From a bacterium (GTDB lineage Bacteria; Spirochaetota; Leptospiria; Leptospirales; Leptonemataceae), in the NCBI GenBank assembly GCA_024742665.1, contig JANSYA010000008.1:186001-250000 (forward strand): a stretch of 64,000 nucleotides of DNA. The letters run 5' to 3'. Below the pieces are notes generated by a model that saw only the letters and a program-made list of their open reading frames with translations, ran no database searches and was not told the origin of the DNA. Of this stretch, positions 8,413-20,231 are shown piece by piece. Positions within the stretch are counted from its first letter, which is position 1; each line of letters starts with the position of its first letter. The position numbers were made by a program, and so were the translations under genes.

Positions 8413-9372
8413 ATGAGCTATATCGAAGCCGGACAATTACTCGAAAAACACGCTGATCTGGAGCTCTCGCTTTTGGCGGGCCGCGGCGGCATCGGCCGCC
8501 ATCTGGTTTCGATCGACGTGAACCGTCCGGGCCTGGCGTTGGCCGGCTTCTATCGCAACTTCGCTCAGGATCGCATTCAGGTATTCGGGCGGGGCGAAAC
8601 AGCCTATCTTGAAGACTGCACCGCCGCGGATCGCGAGCGAATTATCGCTGAGTTTTTCCGTTATCCCCATCCCGGACTGATTTTTACCCACGGCAACGAA
8701 CCGCCGCCGGAGTTTATCGAAGCATCTGAGAAGACCCACACGCCGCTGATGAAAACCAAACTCAGCACGCATAATTTCATCGTGCTGTTCACCCAGTATA
8801 TGAGCGAAGAGCTCGCGCCGAGTACGAGTTTGCACGGCGTGTTGATCGACGTGTTCGGCGTCGGTATTTTGCTGATGGGGGCGAGCGGCATCGGTAAATC
8901 CGAAACCGCGCTGGAATTGGTCGAGCGGCATCACCGTCTGGTCGCCGACGATATCGTGCACATTCGCTGCTTCGGCGAAACCGAACTGGTCGGCCGGGCC
9001 AGCGAAGTGATCGAGCATCATATGGAGCTGCGAGGCGTCGGCATCATCAACGTCAAAGATCTATTCGGGGTGGGCGCGATTCTCGGGCGCTGCAAGATCG
9101 ATCTGGTCATTCGCATGGAAGACTGGGACCAATCCAAAGACTACGATCGCCTGGGCATCGAAGAAGAAACCGTCGATATTCTCGGAGTGCAGGTCCCGCG
9201 CATTCTATTGCCGGTCCGTCCCGGTCGTAACGTTCCCATTCTAATCGAAACGGCGGCCATGAATCATCGCTCGAAACGCATGGGCTATCATGCGGCTCGC
9301 GAACTTTCGAATCGCATCAACGAACAGATATTGCAAAAGAACGCGCGTAAAGCTTCGCAGGAATCATCCTGA
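8413..9372 (+). CDS. hprK: HPr kinase/phosphorylase
   Basis: Bifunctional enzyme that phosphorylates HPr on Ser46 with ATP and removes the phosphate with Pi, linking metabolic state to regulation. The 319-residue length is usual. The C-terminal catalytic domain has SLHGVLIDVFGVGIL, the P-loop GASGIGKSE at about 156-164, LVADD, and the family signature RGVGIINVKDLFG near 212-224. The partner HPr overlaps directly downstream (TGATG), so the pair is translationally coupled. No PTS sugar permease or enzyme I gene is in the window, which suggests a purely regulatory role. Confidence 0.96.
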   Translation: MSYIEAGQLLEKHADLELSLLAGRGGIGRHLVSIDVNRPGLALAGFYRNFAQDRIQVFGRGETAYLEDCTAADRERIIAEFFRYPHPGLIFTHGNEPPPEFIEASEKTHTPLMKTKLSTHNFIVLFTQYMSEELAPSTSLHGVLIDVFGVGILLMGASGIGKSETALELVERHHRLVADDIVHIRCFGETELVGRASEVIEHHMELRGVGIINVKDLFGVGAILGRCKIDLVIRMEDWDQSKDYDRLGIEEETVDILGVQVPRILLPVRPGRNVPILIETAAMNHRSKRMGYHAARELSNRINEQILQKNARKASQESS

Positions 9373-9629
9373 TGGAATCAACTGAAATTACAATTACTCA
9401 CGCCGAAGGCGTGCACGCCAGGCCGGCGTCGGTATTCGTTCGCGAAGCGGCGAAATTTAAGTCGGAAGTCACCCTGACTTCCGACGGCACCACCGTAAAC
9501 GGAAAGAGCATCATGGGACTGCTGATGCTTGCTTTGTGCAACGGCGCGCAGGTCACGCTGAATACCGAGGGGCCGGACGAACAAGACGCCGTCGCGAAAC
9601 TGGCCGAAATTCTCTCGGGCAAATTCTAG
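9372..9629 (+). CDS. ptsH: HPr phosphocarrier protein
   Basis: An 85-residue HPr with both key sites in place: His15 in GVHARPAS (the enzyme I phosphorylation site) and Ser46 in GKSIMG (the HprK site). Its ATG overlaps the hprK stop by one base. The hprK-HPr pair next to rpoN and NtrYX points to carbon/nitrogen signalling, as in other bacteria with an incomplete PTS; this is inference from context. Confidence 0.95.
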   Translation: MESTEITITHAEGVHARPASVFVREAAKFKSEVTLTSDGTTVNGKSIMGLLMLALCNGAQVTLNTEGPDEQDAVAKLAEILSGKF

Positions 9630-9638
9630 CATGCACTG

Positions 9639-9658
9639 CGGCTCATATTCGCGAGCCG
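9639..9658 (+). terminator. Weak hairpin after ptsH
   Basis: CGGCTC (9639-9644) pairs with GAGCCG (9653-9658) across an 8-base loop, 10 bases after the ptsH stop. The T-rich stretch that follows is poor (tactatttt), so termination is uncertain; it may be a processing hairpin before the NtrY gene. Confidence 0.3.
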
Positions 9659-9726
9659 GCTGTGTACTATTTTCGCGCGTGATTTCTGAACGCCCGCCGT
9701 TTTCGTTTCGAAAAGAGGTTTGAAAT

Positions 9727-11585
9727 ATGTCCAAATCCGCCGCACCTGCCGCGCCCTGGCAACAGGAAGAGCGCAAGATCTATCTGCGCGACATCTTCTT
9801 TTTGATTCTGATCGTAATTCTGAGTATCCTGGTTTCGGAACAGTGGCTGCTCGCGGAAGACGCGAGCCCTGTTGACCGCATCTTTACGTACCTGCTGCTG
9901 TTTATACCGGTCGGCACGCTGAACCTGATCGCGCATTATTATTATCGCAACCGGCGCATTCGCCAGACGGGCAATCTGAGATCCAGCCTGCGCTATCGTT
10001 TGAGCCTGGCCTTTATGCTGATCGCACTGATTCCTTCGATTCCGATCTTTTTGATTTCCGCCAACAACGTTGAAGTCGTAACCGAAAGTTTGTTTAACGT
10101 CGAGGTGGCCGACGCGATGGATTCGGCCAATGCGACGATCAGTTATTACGAGCGCGAAATCGCCGGACGCTTTTACGAAGACCTGGTAAACGCGAGTCCG
10201 TCGCTCGCGAAGCTCAGCACGGATCCCCGCCGCGACATCGAACGGACTTTCGAGAAACAGGTCTTGATTCCCGGCCGGGATTTCGCCGGAGTTTTCGCGA
10301 ACGGAGAATTTCGTTTCGCGTCGACGGACATCTTTTCTGACCAGAAGCTGCCGATTTTTTTAGAACAGACGGAAGAATTCGGATATAAGGCGCCCTTCGC
10401 CGCGGCGACTTTGCGGGGCAGCGACTATATCTTTTATCGATTCCCGGCGAAGCTGCAGGAAGGCGGCCGCGGGCGACCGGCTACCGACGCCTTCGTCATC
10501 CTGGGGCGCAAGCTGCACCCGGGACTCGAAGATCATATGCGCAATTACCAGCGGGTGTACGAAAGCTTTCGCGATGAAGGTTTCTGGAAACAGGAAGTGC
10601 CCGGTACCCTGCGGCTGGGCCTGGCGCTGCTGTACATCTTCATGGTTTGCGCGGCCCTGGTGATCTCGCTGATTATCGCACGTCAGATTTCGCTGCCGAT
10701 CGTATCGCTGGCGGCGGCCACCCGCGCCGTAACCGACGGGGATCTGGACACGCGCCTGGAATTGCGCGCTTCCGGGGAACTGGGCATCCTGATCGAAAGC
10801 TTTAATCAGATGACACAGGAGCTGCGCAGCCTGCGCGAACGCCTGCTGCACAGTCAGCGTCTGGCCGCCTGGCAGGAGGTCGCCCGGCGTCTCGCGCACG
10901 AAATTAAGAATCCGCTGACGCCGATCCAGCTCTCGGCGGACCGCATGATTCGCCGTCTCGACCATCCCGAAAAAGGACACCTGCACGAAGTCGTGCGCAG
11001 CGGCTGCCGCACGATCATTCAACAGGTCGAGGTCCTGAAAGAACTGGTGCACGAATTCGCGAATTTCGCGCGCCTGCCCAAAGCCCGCATGCAGACTGGC
11101 AGTCTGGACGCGATCGTTTCCGAAGCGGTCAACGGATTCCAGGCGGTCGTTCCTGGAATTCCGATCGAAATGCATTTGGCGGGGAACCTGCCGGAGATTC
11201 CGCTGGACAAAACGATCATCATCGGCATGACCAACAACCTTGTGAAAAACGGCGTCGAAGCGATCGCCTCCCAGCCGGCGGACCAGCGCCGCCATCCCCC
11301 CAGGGTCGTGCTGTCGACGGCTCTGGTTCGTCAGGGCATTCGAAAATTCGTGCGCCTGCGAGTCGAGGATACCGGACCCGGAATCGATGAAGGTCTGGAA
11401 GACCGGGTCTTCGAACCGTACTTTACGACGAAAGGCCGGGCCGGCAGCGGTCTGGGACTATCGCTGGTGGAACGGGCGGCGCTCGAACACGATGCGCGTC
11501 TGCAGGTCGGCCATTCGCCCCTGGGCGGCGCCGAGTTTACGATTCTGTTTCGGATTCAAGAAGCGCCCAGGCGCCAGAGGATTTT

Positions 11586-11589
<4 letters not shown>
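9727..11589 (+). CDS. ntrY: NtrY-like membrane sensor histidine kinase
   Basis: A 620-residue kinase. Transmembrane segments are at about 20-42, 58-76 and 96-116, then a periplasmic sensing region (about 117-295) and a fourth transmembrane segment at about 298-320. A HAMP domain (about 318-370) follows. The phosphoacceptor is His391 in AHEIKNPLTP; the ATPase domain has the N-box NLVKNGVEA, DTGPGIDEG, and GSGLGLS. This order (several transmembrane helices, HAMP, HisKA, HATPase) is that of NtrY, partner of NtrX; a PAS domain between HAMP and HisKA is not evident here. The next gene overlaps by 4 bases (GTGA), so the two are coupled. The signal sensed is unknown. Confidence 0.88.
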
Positions 11590-12944
<1,355 letters not shown>

Positions 12945-13052
12945 TTTATTGTACGCAGCCAGCGCGCCGGTCGGGTCGCCGAAATTTAGGGCGCGGCCGT
13001 TCGCGGCACTCCTGACTCTGAAGCCCTGGTGAAGCCAGGCGAGAAGTAGATT

Positions 13053-13958
13053 TTGCAAACGAAGTCGTCAACCAATGCCCCGCAGACTGAGGCCGCGGAA
13101 CTGGGACGTGTGCTCCGGGACTTCGCGCACGCCCTGCAGGCCGATCCCCATGCTCTGATTGCGGCCTTTGCGAGCGAACCGGATCCGGATTTCGTGCAGC
13201 TCGTGTACCATCCGCCCGCGGCCGCTCCGGGTAGCGGGGCGGTTTCACCAGGCGCAAGCGGAGCGGCCCGGATAGCCGCGGCGACCGCCGTTCCCGGCGT
13301 GCAGTCGGGCATCGCCACGGGCGATCTGCCGGCCAATTTTCGCTGCGACCTGTGCCCGGATCGCATGTATCCCGTGCGTCGCTATAATCGGGAGGGGCGG
13401 CGGCGCATTCTGGTGCTGTACCACAGCGGATCCTTCGGCGCCCGGGGGCCGGCGCGTCTGGATCGCAGTCGAGAAACGATCTTCGGCAGCCCCGAAGAAG
13501 ACGATCTTTTTACGCGCATGCTGGGGGCAGTGAACCTGGAAATCGACGAGCTGCACTACCAGGAGTACCCGGCCTGTCATTTTAACGCCGTGCGCAGCGC
13601 CCCGGACGATTGGAGTCAGCGCGGGGAGCACTGCCTGAGTCACGTGCGCGATACGATCAGTCGACACGACATTGAGCTTTTAATTTTAACCGGACCGGCC
13701 GCCGTGATCCTGCTCGGCGAAGAGCGGGCCCGCGCCCTTTCAGCCGAGTGCGGACGTGCCATGATTTCTGCGGGAGAGCGGGAAGTGCCGGCTCTCGTGA
13801 TGCGCAGTCCGGCGGCTTTGATTGCGCTTGAAACGAAACGCAAGCGACTCCAGGAGCGGGGCGAAGAGCAGTCCGCGGCTGCAGCGGTCGCAGAAGAAAA
13901 ACGAATCAAGAAGCAGGTTGTCGCGGCGTTGAAAGCCGCGGTGCCGCCCACGCCCTGA
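13053..13958 (+). CDS. Uracil-DNA glycosylase family 4-like protein with altered active site
   Basis: A 301-residue protein read from TTG 13053 (GAGAAG just upstream); the frame runs directly into priA. After a variable N-terminus (1-95) come cysteines C98-x2-C101, C175 and C194. That spacing resembles the four Fe-S cluster cysteines of family 4/5 uracil-DNA glycosylases (C-x2-C, then C-x17/18-C after a beta strand). The hydrophobic strand ILTGPAAVILLG near 208-219 fits the UDG core. However, the catalytic motif A (G-x-x-PG-x-x-E) is replaced by LYHSGSFGA, and motif B (HPS-x-L) by RSPAAL. So it is probably a UDG-fold protein with different or lost activity. The C-terminus is a charged helix. 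Confidence 0.55.
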   Translation: MQTKSSTNAPQTEAAELGRVLRDFAHALQADPHALIAAFASEPDPDFVQLVYHPPAAAPGSGAVSPGASGAARIAAATAVPGVQSGIATGDLPANFRCDLCPDRMYPVRRYNREGRRRILVLYHSGSFGARGPARLDRSRETIFGSPEEDDLFTRMLGAVNLEIDELHYQEYPACHFNAVRSAPDDWSQRGEHCLSHVRDTISRHDIELLILTGPAAVILLGEERARALSAECGRAMISAGEREVPALVMRSPAALIALETKRKRLQERGEEQSAAAAVAEEKRIKKQVVAALKAAVPPTP

Positions 13959-13961
13959 TTG

Positions 13962-16043
13962 ATGTTCGATCTATTCGCAGACGTCGCTGTTCGACTGCCT
14001 CTGACGGAGCTGTTCACCTATCGCGTGCCGCCGGAATTCGCCGATCAGATCGAAGCCGGCCGGAGGGTCCTGGTCAGTTTGCGCAATGTCGAAGAAGAGG
14101 GGCTGGTCGTACGCCTGCACCGTAATCCCCCGGACTTCGAAACCCTGCCGGTGCAAAAATTAATCGATAGCGAACCGGTTTTGAACGCCGATCAGCTGCA
14201 GCTCGCCGAATGGATGGCGCGTTACTATCTCGCCGGGCCGGGGGAGTGTCTGTTTAAGATGTTTCCCGGCGGCAAACGCAATCCGCCGCGCGTGCCGGAA
14301 AACAAACGGCGCAAATCCGGCGACGTGAGCGGCTTTGCGCCGGCCCACGATTTGAACGCCGCCCAGGCCGCGGTCTACCAGGCTGTCGTTGCCGGGCTGA
14401 ATGCGAATCCAGTCGCGAATCCAGAAGCCGGTCGCGATACGGCCGCCAGCTTAAGTCCAGGGTCCGGAGCGGTGCAGTCAAGCCGGCCGCCCGCGCATTT
14501 GATTCACGGCATCACCGGCTCGGGCAAAACCGAAGTTTATATTCATACTCTGCTCGAAGCTCTGCGACGGGGACGGGGCGCGCTGTTGCTCGTGCCCGAA
14601 ATTTCCCTGACCGTGCAGCTGATCGAACGCCTGCAGGCGGTATTTGGCGACGAGCTCGCGCTCCTGCACTCGGCCCTCAGCGGCGGCGATCGGCGCAGCG
14701 CTTATATGCACGTGCTGCGCGGAGAAAAACGCATCGCCGTCGGCACGCGCTCGGCGGTGTTCGCGCCGGTCGCGTATCCAGGCGTAATCATCCTCGACGA
14801 AGAACACGACGGTTCTTACAAAGAACACAGCGCCCCGCGCTACGACGCCCGCCAGATCGCCCACAAACGCGCCGCCGATCACGGGGCGGTGCTCCTGCTC
14901 GGATCGGCGACGCCCCGCATCGAAACCGCGTACGCCGCGCGGGTCATGCAGGAGCAGACCGGTTTCGTTTATCACAGCCTCGGAGAGCGGGCGACCGGCG
15001 CGGAACTGCCGCCGGTGCGACGGGTGAAGATCGCTTCTTCGCAAACGCCGATTACGGGCGAACTCTTAAATGAAATCGATATAAATTTAAAGGCCGGCCA
15101 GCAGAGCATCCTATTGTTGAATCGGCGGGGCTATAATCCTTTCGTATATTGTTCGAGTTGCGATACGACCCAGAGCTGTCCGAATTGTTCGGTGGCTTTG
15201 AATTTGCATAAGGGCCAGCGGCTGGTCTGCCACTACTGCGCCTATACCCGCGCCTTTAACGGAGCCTGCGAAAACTGCGGCGGTGAAGCGAAGCCGATCG
15301 GCAGCGGCACCCAGAAGCTCGAAGAATATCTGCTGAATCTTTTTCCGAACGCGCGCCTGGAACGCCTGGATACCGACGCCGCCTCTAAACGCAACACGGT
15401 CCGGGACTGCATCGCGCGGCTGATCGCGGGCGAAATCGATATTCTGCTCGGCACCCAGATGATCGCCAAAGGACTGGATGCGCCGGGCGTGACTCTCGTC
15501 GGCGTGTTGCAGGCGGATCATGGACTGGCCATGCCGGACTTTCGATCGGCCGAGCGTACATTTGCGCTGCTCACCCAGGTCGCCGGTCGGGCGGGGCGGG
15601 GCGAGTTAAAAGGCCGGGTGATTTTCGAATGTTTGAATCCGGAAAATCCCGTGATCGTCAACGCCGCCCGCCAGGAGTACGAAGCCTTTTATCGCGAAGA
15701 AATTACGGAGCGCAGCGACGCGGTCTATCCGCCGTTCTGTCGTATCATTCGTTTACTCTATCGTAGCGAAGACGACGACCGGGCGCGCACGGCCATCGAG
15801 CGATTGCATATCCGACTGAGTCAGCGGCTGCAGCCTGCGAGCGGCGAGCTGGCGACGATTCTCGGCCCGGCTCCGGCGCCGCTTGAGAAGCTGCACAACC
15901 AGTACCGGCACCATCTGATTCTCAAAACCCTGCACATGAAGCGGGTGCGCAATATTCTGGCCGAGCTGCTGCCGGAAGAGCGGGCCCGCAGTCGAGACCG
16001 CCTGCACCTGGAAGTGGATCTGGACCCCGTGGATCTACTCTGA
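13962..16043 (+). CDS. priA: Primosomal protein N' (replication restart helicase PriA)
   Basis: A 3'-to-5' helicase that reloads the replisome at stalled forks. The N-terminal DNA-binding domain (FADVAVRLPLTELFTYRVP, 4-22) is followed by the helicase: Walker A GITGSGKT near 183-190, DEEH near 279-282 (LDEEHDGSYK), and later motifs GTQMIAKGLD and QVAGRAGRG. Zinc-binding cysteine pairs (CSSC, CPNC, CHYC, CENC) lie at about 393-440. Length 693 is normal. I start at ATG 13962, 3 bases after the preceding stop; a TTG at 13959 is in frame. The linker near 135-180 is less conserved. Confidence 0.96.
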   Translation: MFDLFADVAVRLPLTELFTYRVPPEFADQIEAGRRVLVSLRNVEEEGLVVRLHRNPPDFETLPVQKLIDSEPVLNADQLQLAEWMARYYLAGPGECLFKMFPGGKRNPPRVPENKRRKSGDVSGFAPAHDLNAAQAAVYQAVVAGLNANPVANPEAGRDTAASLSPGSGAVQSSRPPAHLIHGITGSGKTEVYIHTLLEALRRGRGALLLVPEISLTVQLIERLQAVFGDELALLHSALSGGDRRSAYMHVLRGEKRIAVGTRSAVFAPVAYPGVIILDEEHDGSYKEHSAPRYDARQIAHKRAADHGAVLLLGSATPRIETAYAARVMQEQTGFVYHSLGERATGAELPPVRRVKIASSQTPITGELLNEIDINLKAGQQSILLLNRRGYNPFVYCSSCDTTQSCPNCSVALNLHKGQRLVCHYCAYTRAFNGACENCGGEAKPIGSGTQKLEEYLLNLFPNARLERLDTDAASKRNTVRDCIARLIAGEIDILLGTQMIAKGLDAPGVTLVGVLQADHGLAMPDFRSAERTFALLTQVAGRAGRGELKGRVIFECLNPENPVIVNAARQEYEAFYREEITERSDAVYPPFCRIIRLLYRSEDDDRARTAIERLHIRLSQRLQPASGELATILGPAPAPLEKLHNQYRHHLILKTLHMKRVRNILAELLPEERARSRDRLHLEVDLDPVDLL

Positions 16044-16324
16044 CGAACACCGGCGCGTGCTCAAAAACGACGCGCCGCCGGCCGGCTCCGGCTCCCGTAG
16101 CAGCCCTGAACGCTGGTGTTCCGATTCCGGGGTCGACAGGTGAGCCAGGACAATGTCCCAGGATTTTTTCCGTGATTTGAAATTTCCCTTTTAGACATAA
16201 TGCCTGCTGGAAATCTGGCCGGAGCAGGCGCCGATCGGTATCTTGTTTAAGAAGCACCGGCCGACGATAACGCCCGCAGCGCATCGCGACCATCGCCCGA
16301 AGGCGATGAGACCGGAGGAAACGC
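16044..16324. other. 281-bp gap ahead of gcvP
   Basis: No gene seen. There is GC-rich sequence at the start, an A/T-rich patch (16165-16205) that may hold a promoter (TTGAAA near 16174, no well-spaced -10), and the hairpin at 16291-16308. I looked for a glycine riboswitch and do not recognise one. Confidence 0.5.
16291..16308 (+). promoter_or_regulatory. Hairpin just before the gcvP ribosome-binding site
   Basis: CATCGCC (16291-16297), loop CGAA, GGCGATG (16302-16308): a perfect 7-bp stem. It ends 5 bases before the strong Shine-Dalgarno GGAGG (16314-16318), which is 6 bases from the gcvP ATG. It could influence ribosome access or mRNA stability. Confidence 0.45.
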
Positions 16325-19300
16325 ATGTCCCTGATCGCCAACAATCCCTCACGCAACCCCCTGCAAAATACGGATCACTACGAACGCCGCCACATTGGAC
16401 CGGGCGCCGCCGACGTGGAGGCCATGCTGCAAACCATCGGCGTGGAGAGTATCGAAGCGTTAATCGAACAAACCGTTCCCGCGTCGATTCGTTCGCAGTC
16501 GGAACTCAAGCTGGACGCCGCCCTGAGCGAACAGGACTATCTGAAATCTGTCGCGGCCATCGCCGCCGAAAATAAAATCTTTCGCAGCTATCTGGGGCTG
16601 GGGTACTCCGATTGCATTACGCCTTCGGTGATTCTGCGCAACGTTTTCGAAAACCCGGGCTGGTATACGCAGTACACTCCCTATCAAGCCGAGATCGCCC
16701 AGGGTCGCCTGGAAGCACTGCTCAATTTTCAGACCGTCGTGATGGATCTGACCGGCATGGAAATCGCAAACGCCTCGCTGCTTGACGAAAGCACCGCCGC
16801 CGCCGAGGCCATGGCGATGCTGCACCGCCTGCGCACGCCGGCCCGCCGCGCAGCGAATACGTTTTTTCTCGATCACAACAGCCTGCCCCAGACCATCGAA
16901 GTCGTGCAGGCGCGCGCGGAACCCTTAAATATCGACGTAAAGCTCGGCGATCCCGCCGCGGCTGCAGCGGCCGGCGACGACGTCTTCGCGGTCCTGTTGC
17001 AGTACCCGGATCGTCACGGCCTCGTACTCAATCCGGTCGACGTCACGGCGGCTCTGCGGGCAAAAGAAATTCGCGTGGTCTTCGCCGCGGATTTGCTGGC
17101 TCTGTGCGTATTAAAAAGCCCCGGCGAATTCGGCGCCGACGTGGTGGTCGGCAACAGCCAGCGCTTCGGCGTTCCCATGGGCTACGGCGGCCCCCACGCG
17201 GCGTACTTCGCCACGCGGGACGAATTCAAACGCAGCATGCCCGGCCGTTTGATCGGCGTTTCGGTCGATCGGCACAACCGGCCGGCCTATCGCCTGGCTC
17301 TGCAAACCCGCGAACAGCACATTCGCCGCGAAAAGGCGACTTCGAATATTTGTACGGCCCAGGCGCTGCTCGCCATCATGGCTTCGATGTACGCCGTCTA
17401 TCACGGCCCCGACGGACTCAAGGCGATCGCCGAGCGGGTGCATCTGGCGGCGCGCAGCCTGGAAGAATCTCTGGCGAAGTTCGGACTCAAGCAGTCCAAC
17501 GCCGCATATTTCGACACTCTGCGATTGGCGGTCAGCTCCGAGCAGTCCGCCGCGATCAGGAAAGAAGCTCTCGCCGCCGAAATCAATTTGCGCTACATTG
17601 AGGCGGACGCGGACGGGCGGCCCTCGATCGTCATCGCCCTTGATGAAACCGTCACCCCTGAGGATTTGGCCGCGCTGGTGGGCGTGTTCGAACGCGCCCT
17701 GAACAAGGGCGCCGGAGAGATTTCCGTACAGAGCATCGAGGATCTGGCGATCGGCGTTTACGAAAAGTACACCGGCGGCATTGAAAGCCGGATCCCCGCC
17801 GGCCTGCAGCGCACGAGCGCGTATCTCGACCATGCGGTCTTTCACGCGCACCGCTCCGAAACCCGGATGATGCGCTATATTCGTTCTCTCGAACAGAAGG
17901 ACCTGGCCTTAAACACCGCCATGATCCCCCTGGGATCATGCACGATGAAGCTGAACGCCGCCACGACGATGATTCCCGTCTCCTGGCCGGCCTTCGCGCG
18001 CATCCATCCCTTCGTGCCTCTGGATCAGGTGGCCGGCTATCGGCGCATATTCACCGAACTCGAAAACGATCTGTCAGAAATCACCGGCTTCGCCGCAACT
18101 TCCCTGCAGCCGAACTCCGGCGCTCAGGGCGAATACGCCGGCTTAATGGTGATTCGGGCCTACCAGAGATCCCAGGGGCAGGGCAGTCGCGATGTCGCTC
18201 TGATTCCCACGTCGGCCCACGGCACCAATCCCGCGAGTGCTACCATGGCCGGTCTAAATGTCGTGCTCGTAAAATGCGACGACCAGGGCAACATCGACGT
18301 GCCCGATCTCAAGGCGAAGGCCGCGCAGTACAGCGAACGCCTGTGCTGTTTGATGATCACCTATCCTTCGACTCACGGAGTCTTTGAAGAAACCATCGAA
18401 GCGATTTGCCGCGATATTCACGAGCAGGGCGGGCAGGTCTATATGGACGGCGCGAATATGAACGCCCAGGTCGGCCTGACCAGTCCCGGGCGCATCGGCG
18501 CCGACGTTTGCCATTTGAATCTGCACAAGACCTTCAGCATTCCCCACGGCGGCGGCGGACCCGGCATGGGACCGATCTGCGTGGCGAAACATCTGGCGCC
18601 CTTTCTGCCGGGGCACAGTCTGGCAGAAGATCTGGGAACCGACTCCTCGATTCCGGCCATCGCCGGCGCGCCCTACGGCAGCGCGAGCATCCTGTTGATC
18701 TCGTACGCTTATATCAAAATGCTCGGCCAGCGCGGCGTACTCGAAGCTACGAAGTACGCCATCTTAAACGCGAACTATCTGAAGACGCGCCTGGCTGACG
18801 CATATGATGTGCTGTACACCGGCAAGAACGGCCGGGTGGCCCACGAGATGATCCTCGACATTCGTCCGTTCAAAAAACTGGCTGGCATTGAAGTCGAAGA
18901 CGTGGCCAAGCGCCTGATCGACTACGGCTTTCACGCCCCGACCATGAGCTGGCCGGTGCCCGGCACGCTGATGGTAGAGCCGACCGAAAGCGAACCAAAA
19001 GAGGAACTCGATCGTTTCTGCGAAGCGATGCTGCGCATTCGCGCGGAGATCCAGGCGATCGCGGATAAAAAGGCCGACGCTGCGGACAACGTGCTGAAAA
19101 ACGCACCCCATACCGCGGTCGAAGTTTCGGCTGACGAATGGACCCACGCCTATACTCGCGGCGAAGCGGCCTATCCGGTCGCGGGATTGCGCAACGAAAA
19201 ATTCTGGGCGCCGGTGGGCCGCATCGACAACGCCTACGGCGATCGCAATCTGGTGTGCGCATGCCCGCCGCTCGAAGACTATGCGGATTTCGAAGCCGAC

Positions 19301-19333
19301 GCGCAGGCGCAGCCGGAACTCGCGGCGCGCTGA
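16325..19333 (+). CDS. gcvP: Glycine dehydrogenase (decarboxylating), single-chain P protein
   Basis: The pyridoxal-phosphate P protein of the glycine cleavage system: it decarboxylates glycine and passes the aminomethyl group to the lipoyl H protein. At 1002 residues it is the fused homodimeric type. The N-terminal half (HIGP near 20, then [23 protein letters not shown] split across about 92-115) resembles GcvPA, and the C-terminal half resembles GcvPB. The PLP lysine is Lys735 in [16 protein letters not shown]. gcvT and gcvH are not in the window, so it is a stand-alone transcript here, with its own hairpin and strong ribosome-binding site, closed by the inverted repeat at 19341-19380. Confidence 0.97.
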   Translation: MSLIANNPSRNPLQNTDHYERRHIGPGAADVEAMLQTIGVESIEALIEQTVPASIRSQSELKLDAALSEQDYLKSVAAIAAENKIFRSYLGLGYSDCITPSVILRNVFENPGWYTQYTPYQAEIAQGRLEALLNFQTVVMDLTGMEIANASLLDESTAAAEAMAMLHRLRTPARRAANTFFLDHNSLPQTIEVVQARAEPLNIDVKLGDPAAAAAAGDDVFAVLLQYPDRHGLVLNPVDVTAALRAKEIRVVFAADLLALCVLKSPGEFGADVVVGNSQRFGVPMGYGGPHAAYFATRDEFKRSMPGRLIGVSVDRHNRPAYRLALQTREQHIRREKATSNICTAQALLAIMASMYAVYHGPDGLKAIAERVHLAARSLEESLAKFGLKQSNAAYFDTLRLAVSSEQSAAIRKEALAAEINLRYIEADADGRPSIVIALDETVTPEDLAALVGVFERALNKGAGEISVQSIEDLAIGVYEKYTGGIESRIPAGLQRTSAYLDHAVFHAHRSETRMMRYIRSLEQKDLALNTAMIPLGSCTMKLNAATTMIPVSWPAFARIHPFVPLDQVAGYRRIFTELENDLSEITGFAATSLQPNSGAQGEYAGLMVIRAYQRSQGQGSRDVALIPTSAHGTNPASATMAGLNVVLVKCDDQGNIDVPDLKAKAAQYSERLCCLMITYPSTHGVFEETIEAICRDIHEQGGQVYMDGANMNAQVGLTSPGRIGADVCHLNLHKTFSIPHGGGGPGMGPICVAKHLAPFLPGHSLAEDLGTDSSIPAIAGAPYGSASILLISYAYIKMLGQRGVLEATKYAILNANYLKTRLADAYDVLYTGKNGRVAHEMILDIRPFKKLAGIEVEDVAKRLIDYGFHAPTMSWPVPGTLMVEPTESEPKEELDRFCEAMLRIRAEIQAIADKKADAADNVLKNAPHTAVEVSADEWTHAYTRGEAAYPVAGLRNEKFWAPVGRIDNAYGDRNLVCACPPLEDYADFEADAQAQPELAAR

Positions 19334-19340
19334 GCTGCAC

Positions 19341-19380
19341 GCTGATTTCCAGACGCTCCAGAAAGCGCCTGGAAATCAGC
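19341..19380. terminator. Long inverted repeat between convergent gcvP and LON-domain gene
   Basis: GCTGATTTCCAG (19341-19352) is the exact reverse complement of CTGGAAATCAGC (19369-19380), and the loop adds an inner CGCT/AGCG stem. It begins 7 bases after the gcvP stop and sits between converging genes, so it probably ends both transcripts. There is no T-run on either side, so it may act as a stabilising hairpin or need another factor. Confidence 0.65.
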
Positions 19381-19449
19381 CATAGAGCCGAGCAGAGAAA
19401 AGCCGAGCAGAGCAGGCCGGCGGAATTCTGACCGAACGCGTCGTGCGCC

Positions 19450-20133
19450 TCAATTCAGCGACAGGCCGCCGGCCGATTCCGGCGGCTCCAGTCCGCGTTC
19501 CTGAACGATCTTTAAGAGTTCGATTTGCTTGCGATACATGTCGCGGACGCCGGCCATCAGATCGGGCAGGGTTCGTAGCTCCAGCAGCTGTTGCTTCTGG
19601 TGCTGCGGAACGTGCAGCAAATAAGAAGCGGCGTAGCTGAGAGCGCGGGCATCGCGGGGGAGCTTTGAGTAGTCCATGCGGTTGGCCGCGTCTTCCGGAT
19701 CGGAGCTGCTGACCAGCTCCACGTATTCTTGAATGAGCGGCAGGAGTCCGGCGGCTTCGCGATTCTCGGGTTCGGTGCCTTCGCTTTCGTCTTCATACTC
19801 GACTTGACCCTGCAGATAGGCCGCCCCATCGCGGTCCAGATCCATGATCCGAAAGCGCCTGGTGCCGATCGCCACCAGATTCATGCGACCTTCGGGCAGG
19901 GGCTGGACCTTCAGGATTTGCGCGCAGGTGCCGTGGCTGTGCGTGCGGGCGATGGGCCCCAGAGCTTCCCGGCCTTCTTCGATCAATACGACGCCGAACT
20001 CCTGGTCGGCCTGCCCCAGACAGCGCCGCATCATCTCCTTATAACGCTCTTCGAAAATGTGCAGTTGGATCGGCACTCCCGGAAAGAGCACGGATCCCAG
20101 GGGAAATAAAGGCAGTAGATTCGGCGCGGCCAT
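19450..20133 (-). CDS. LON substrate-binding (N-terminal) domain protein
   Basis: A 227-residue protein made of the LON N-terminal domain alone, without the AAA+ or protease parts of Lon. The start is placed at the ATG at 20133 because MAAPNLLPLFPLGSVLFPG is the family's beginning; the frame extends 30 more codons upstream without domain sequence. Typical motifs follow: LHIFEERYKEMMRRCL, E-FGVVLI, GTCAQIL, NLVAIGTRRFRI. Such stand-alone proteins are widespread and poorly understood; binding of unfolded or specific protein segments is suspected. It lies divergent from fmt, with about 98 bases between start codons. Confidence 0.88.
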   Translation of the reverse strand: MAAPNLLPLFPLGSVLFPGVPIQLHIFEERYKEMMRRCLGQADQEFGVVLIEEGREALGPIARTHSHGTCAQILKVQPLPEGRMNLVAIGTRRFRIMDLDRDGAAYLQGQVEYEDESEGTEPENREAAGLLPLIQEYVELVSSSDPEDAANRMDYSKLPRDARALSYAASYLLHVPQHQKQQLLELRTLPDLMAGVRDMYRKQIELLKIVQERGLEPPESAGGLSLN

Positions 20134-20231
20134 TGATCGAAAAATAGCGATTGTGCGCTCTACCGTCCACGAGGCGATCCTGGAACTTTCGGATTGACGC
20201 GATGCCCGCCGCCGGTGGACCATCCGGGTCT

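Noticed and set aside
16044-16324. Glycine riboswitch ahead of gcvP
   Set aside because: The expected conserved aptamer segments are not recognisable; only a simple hairpin near the ribosome-binding site is seen.
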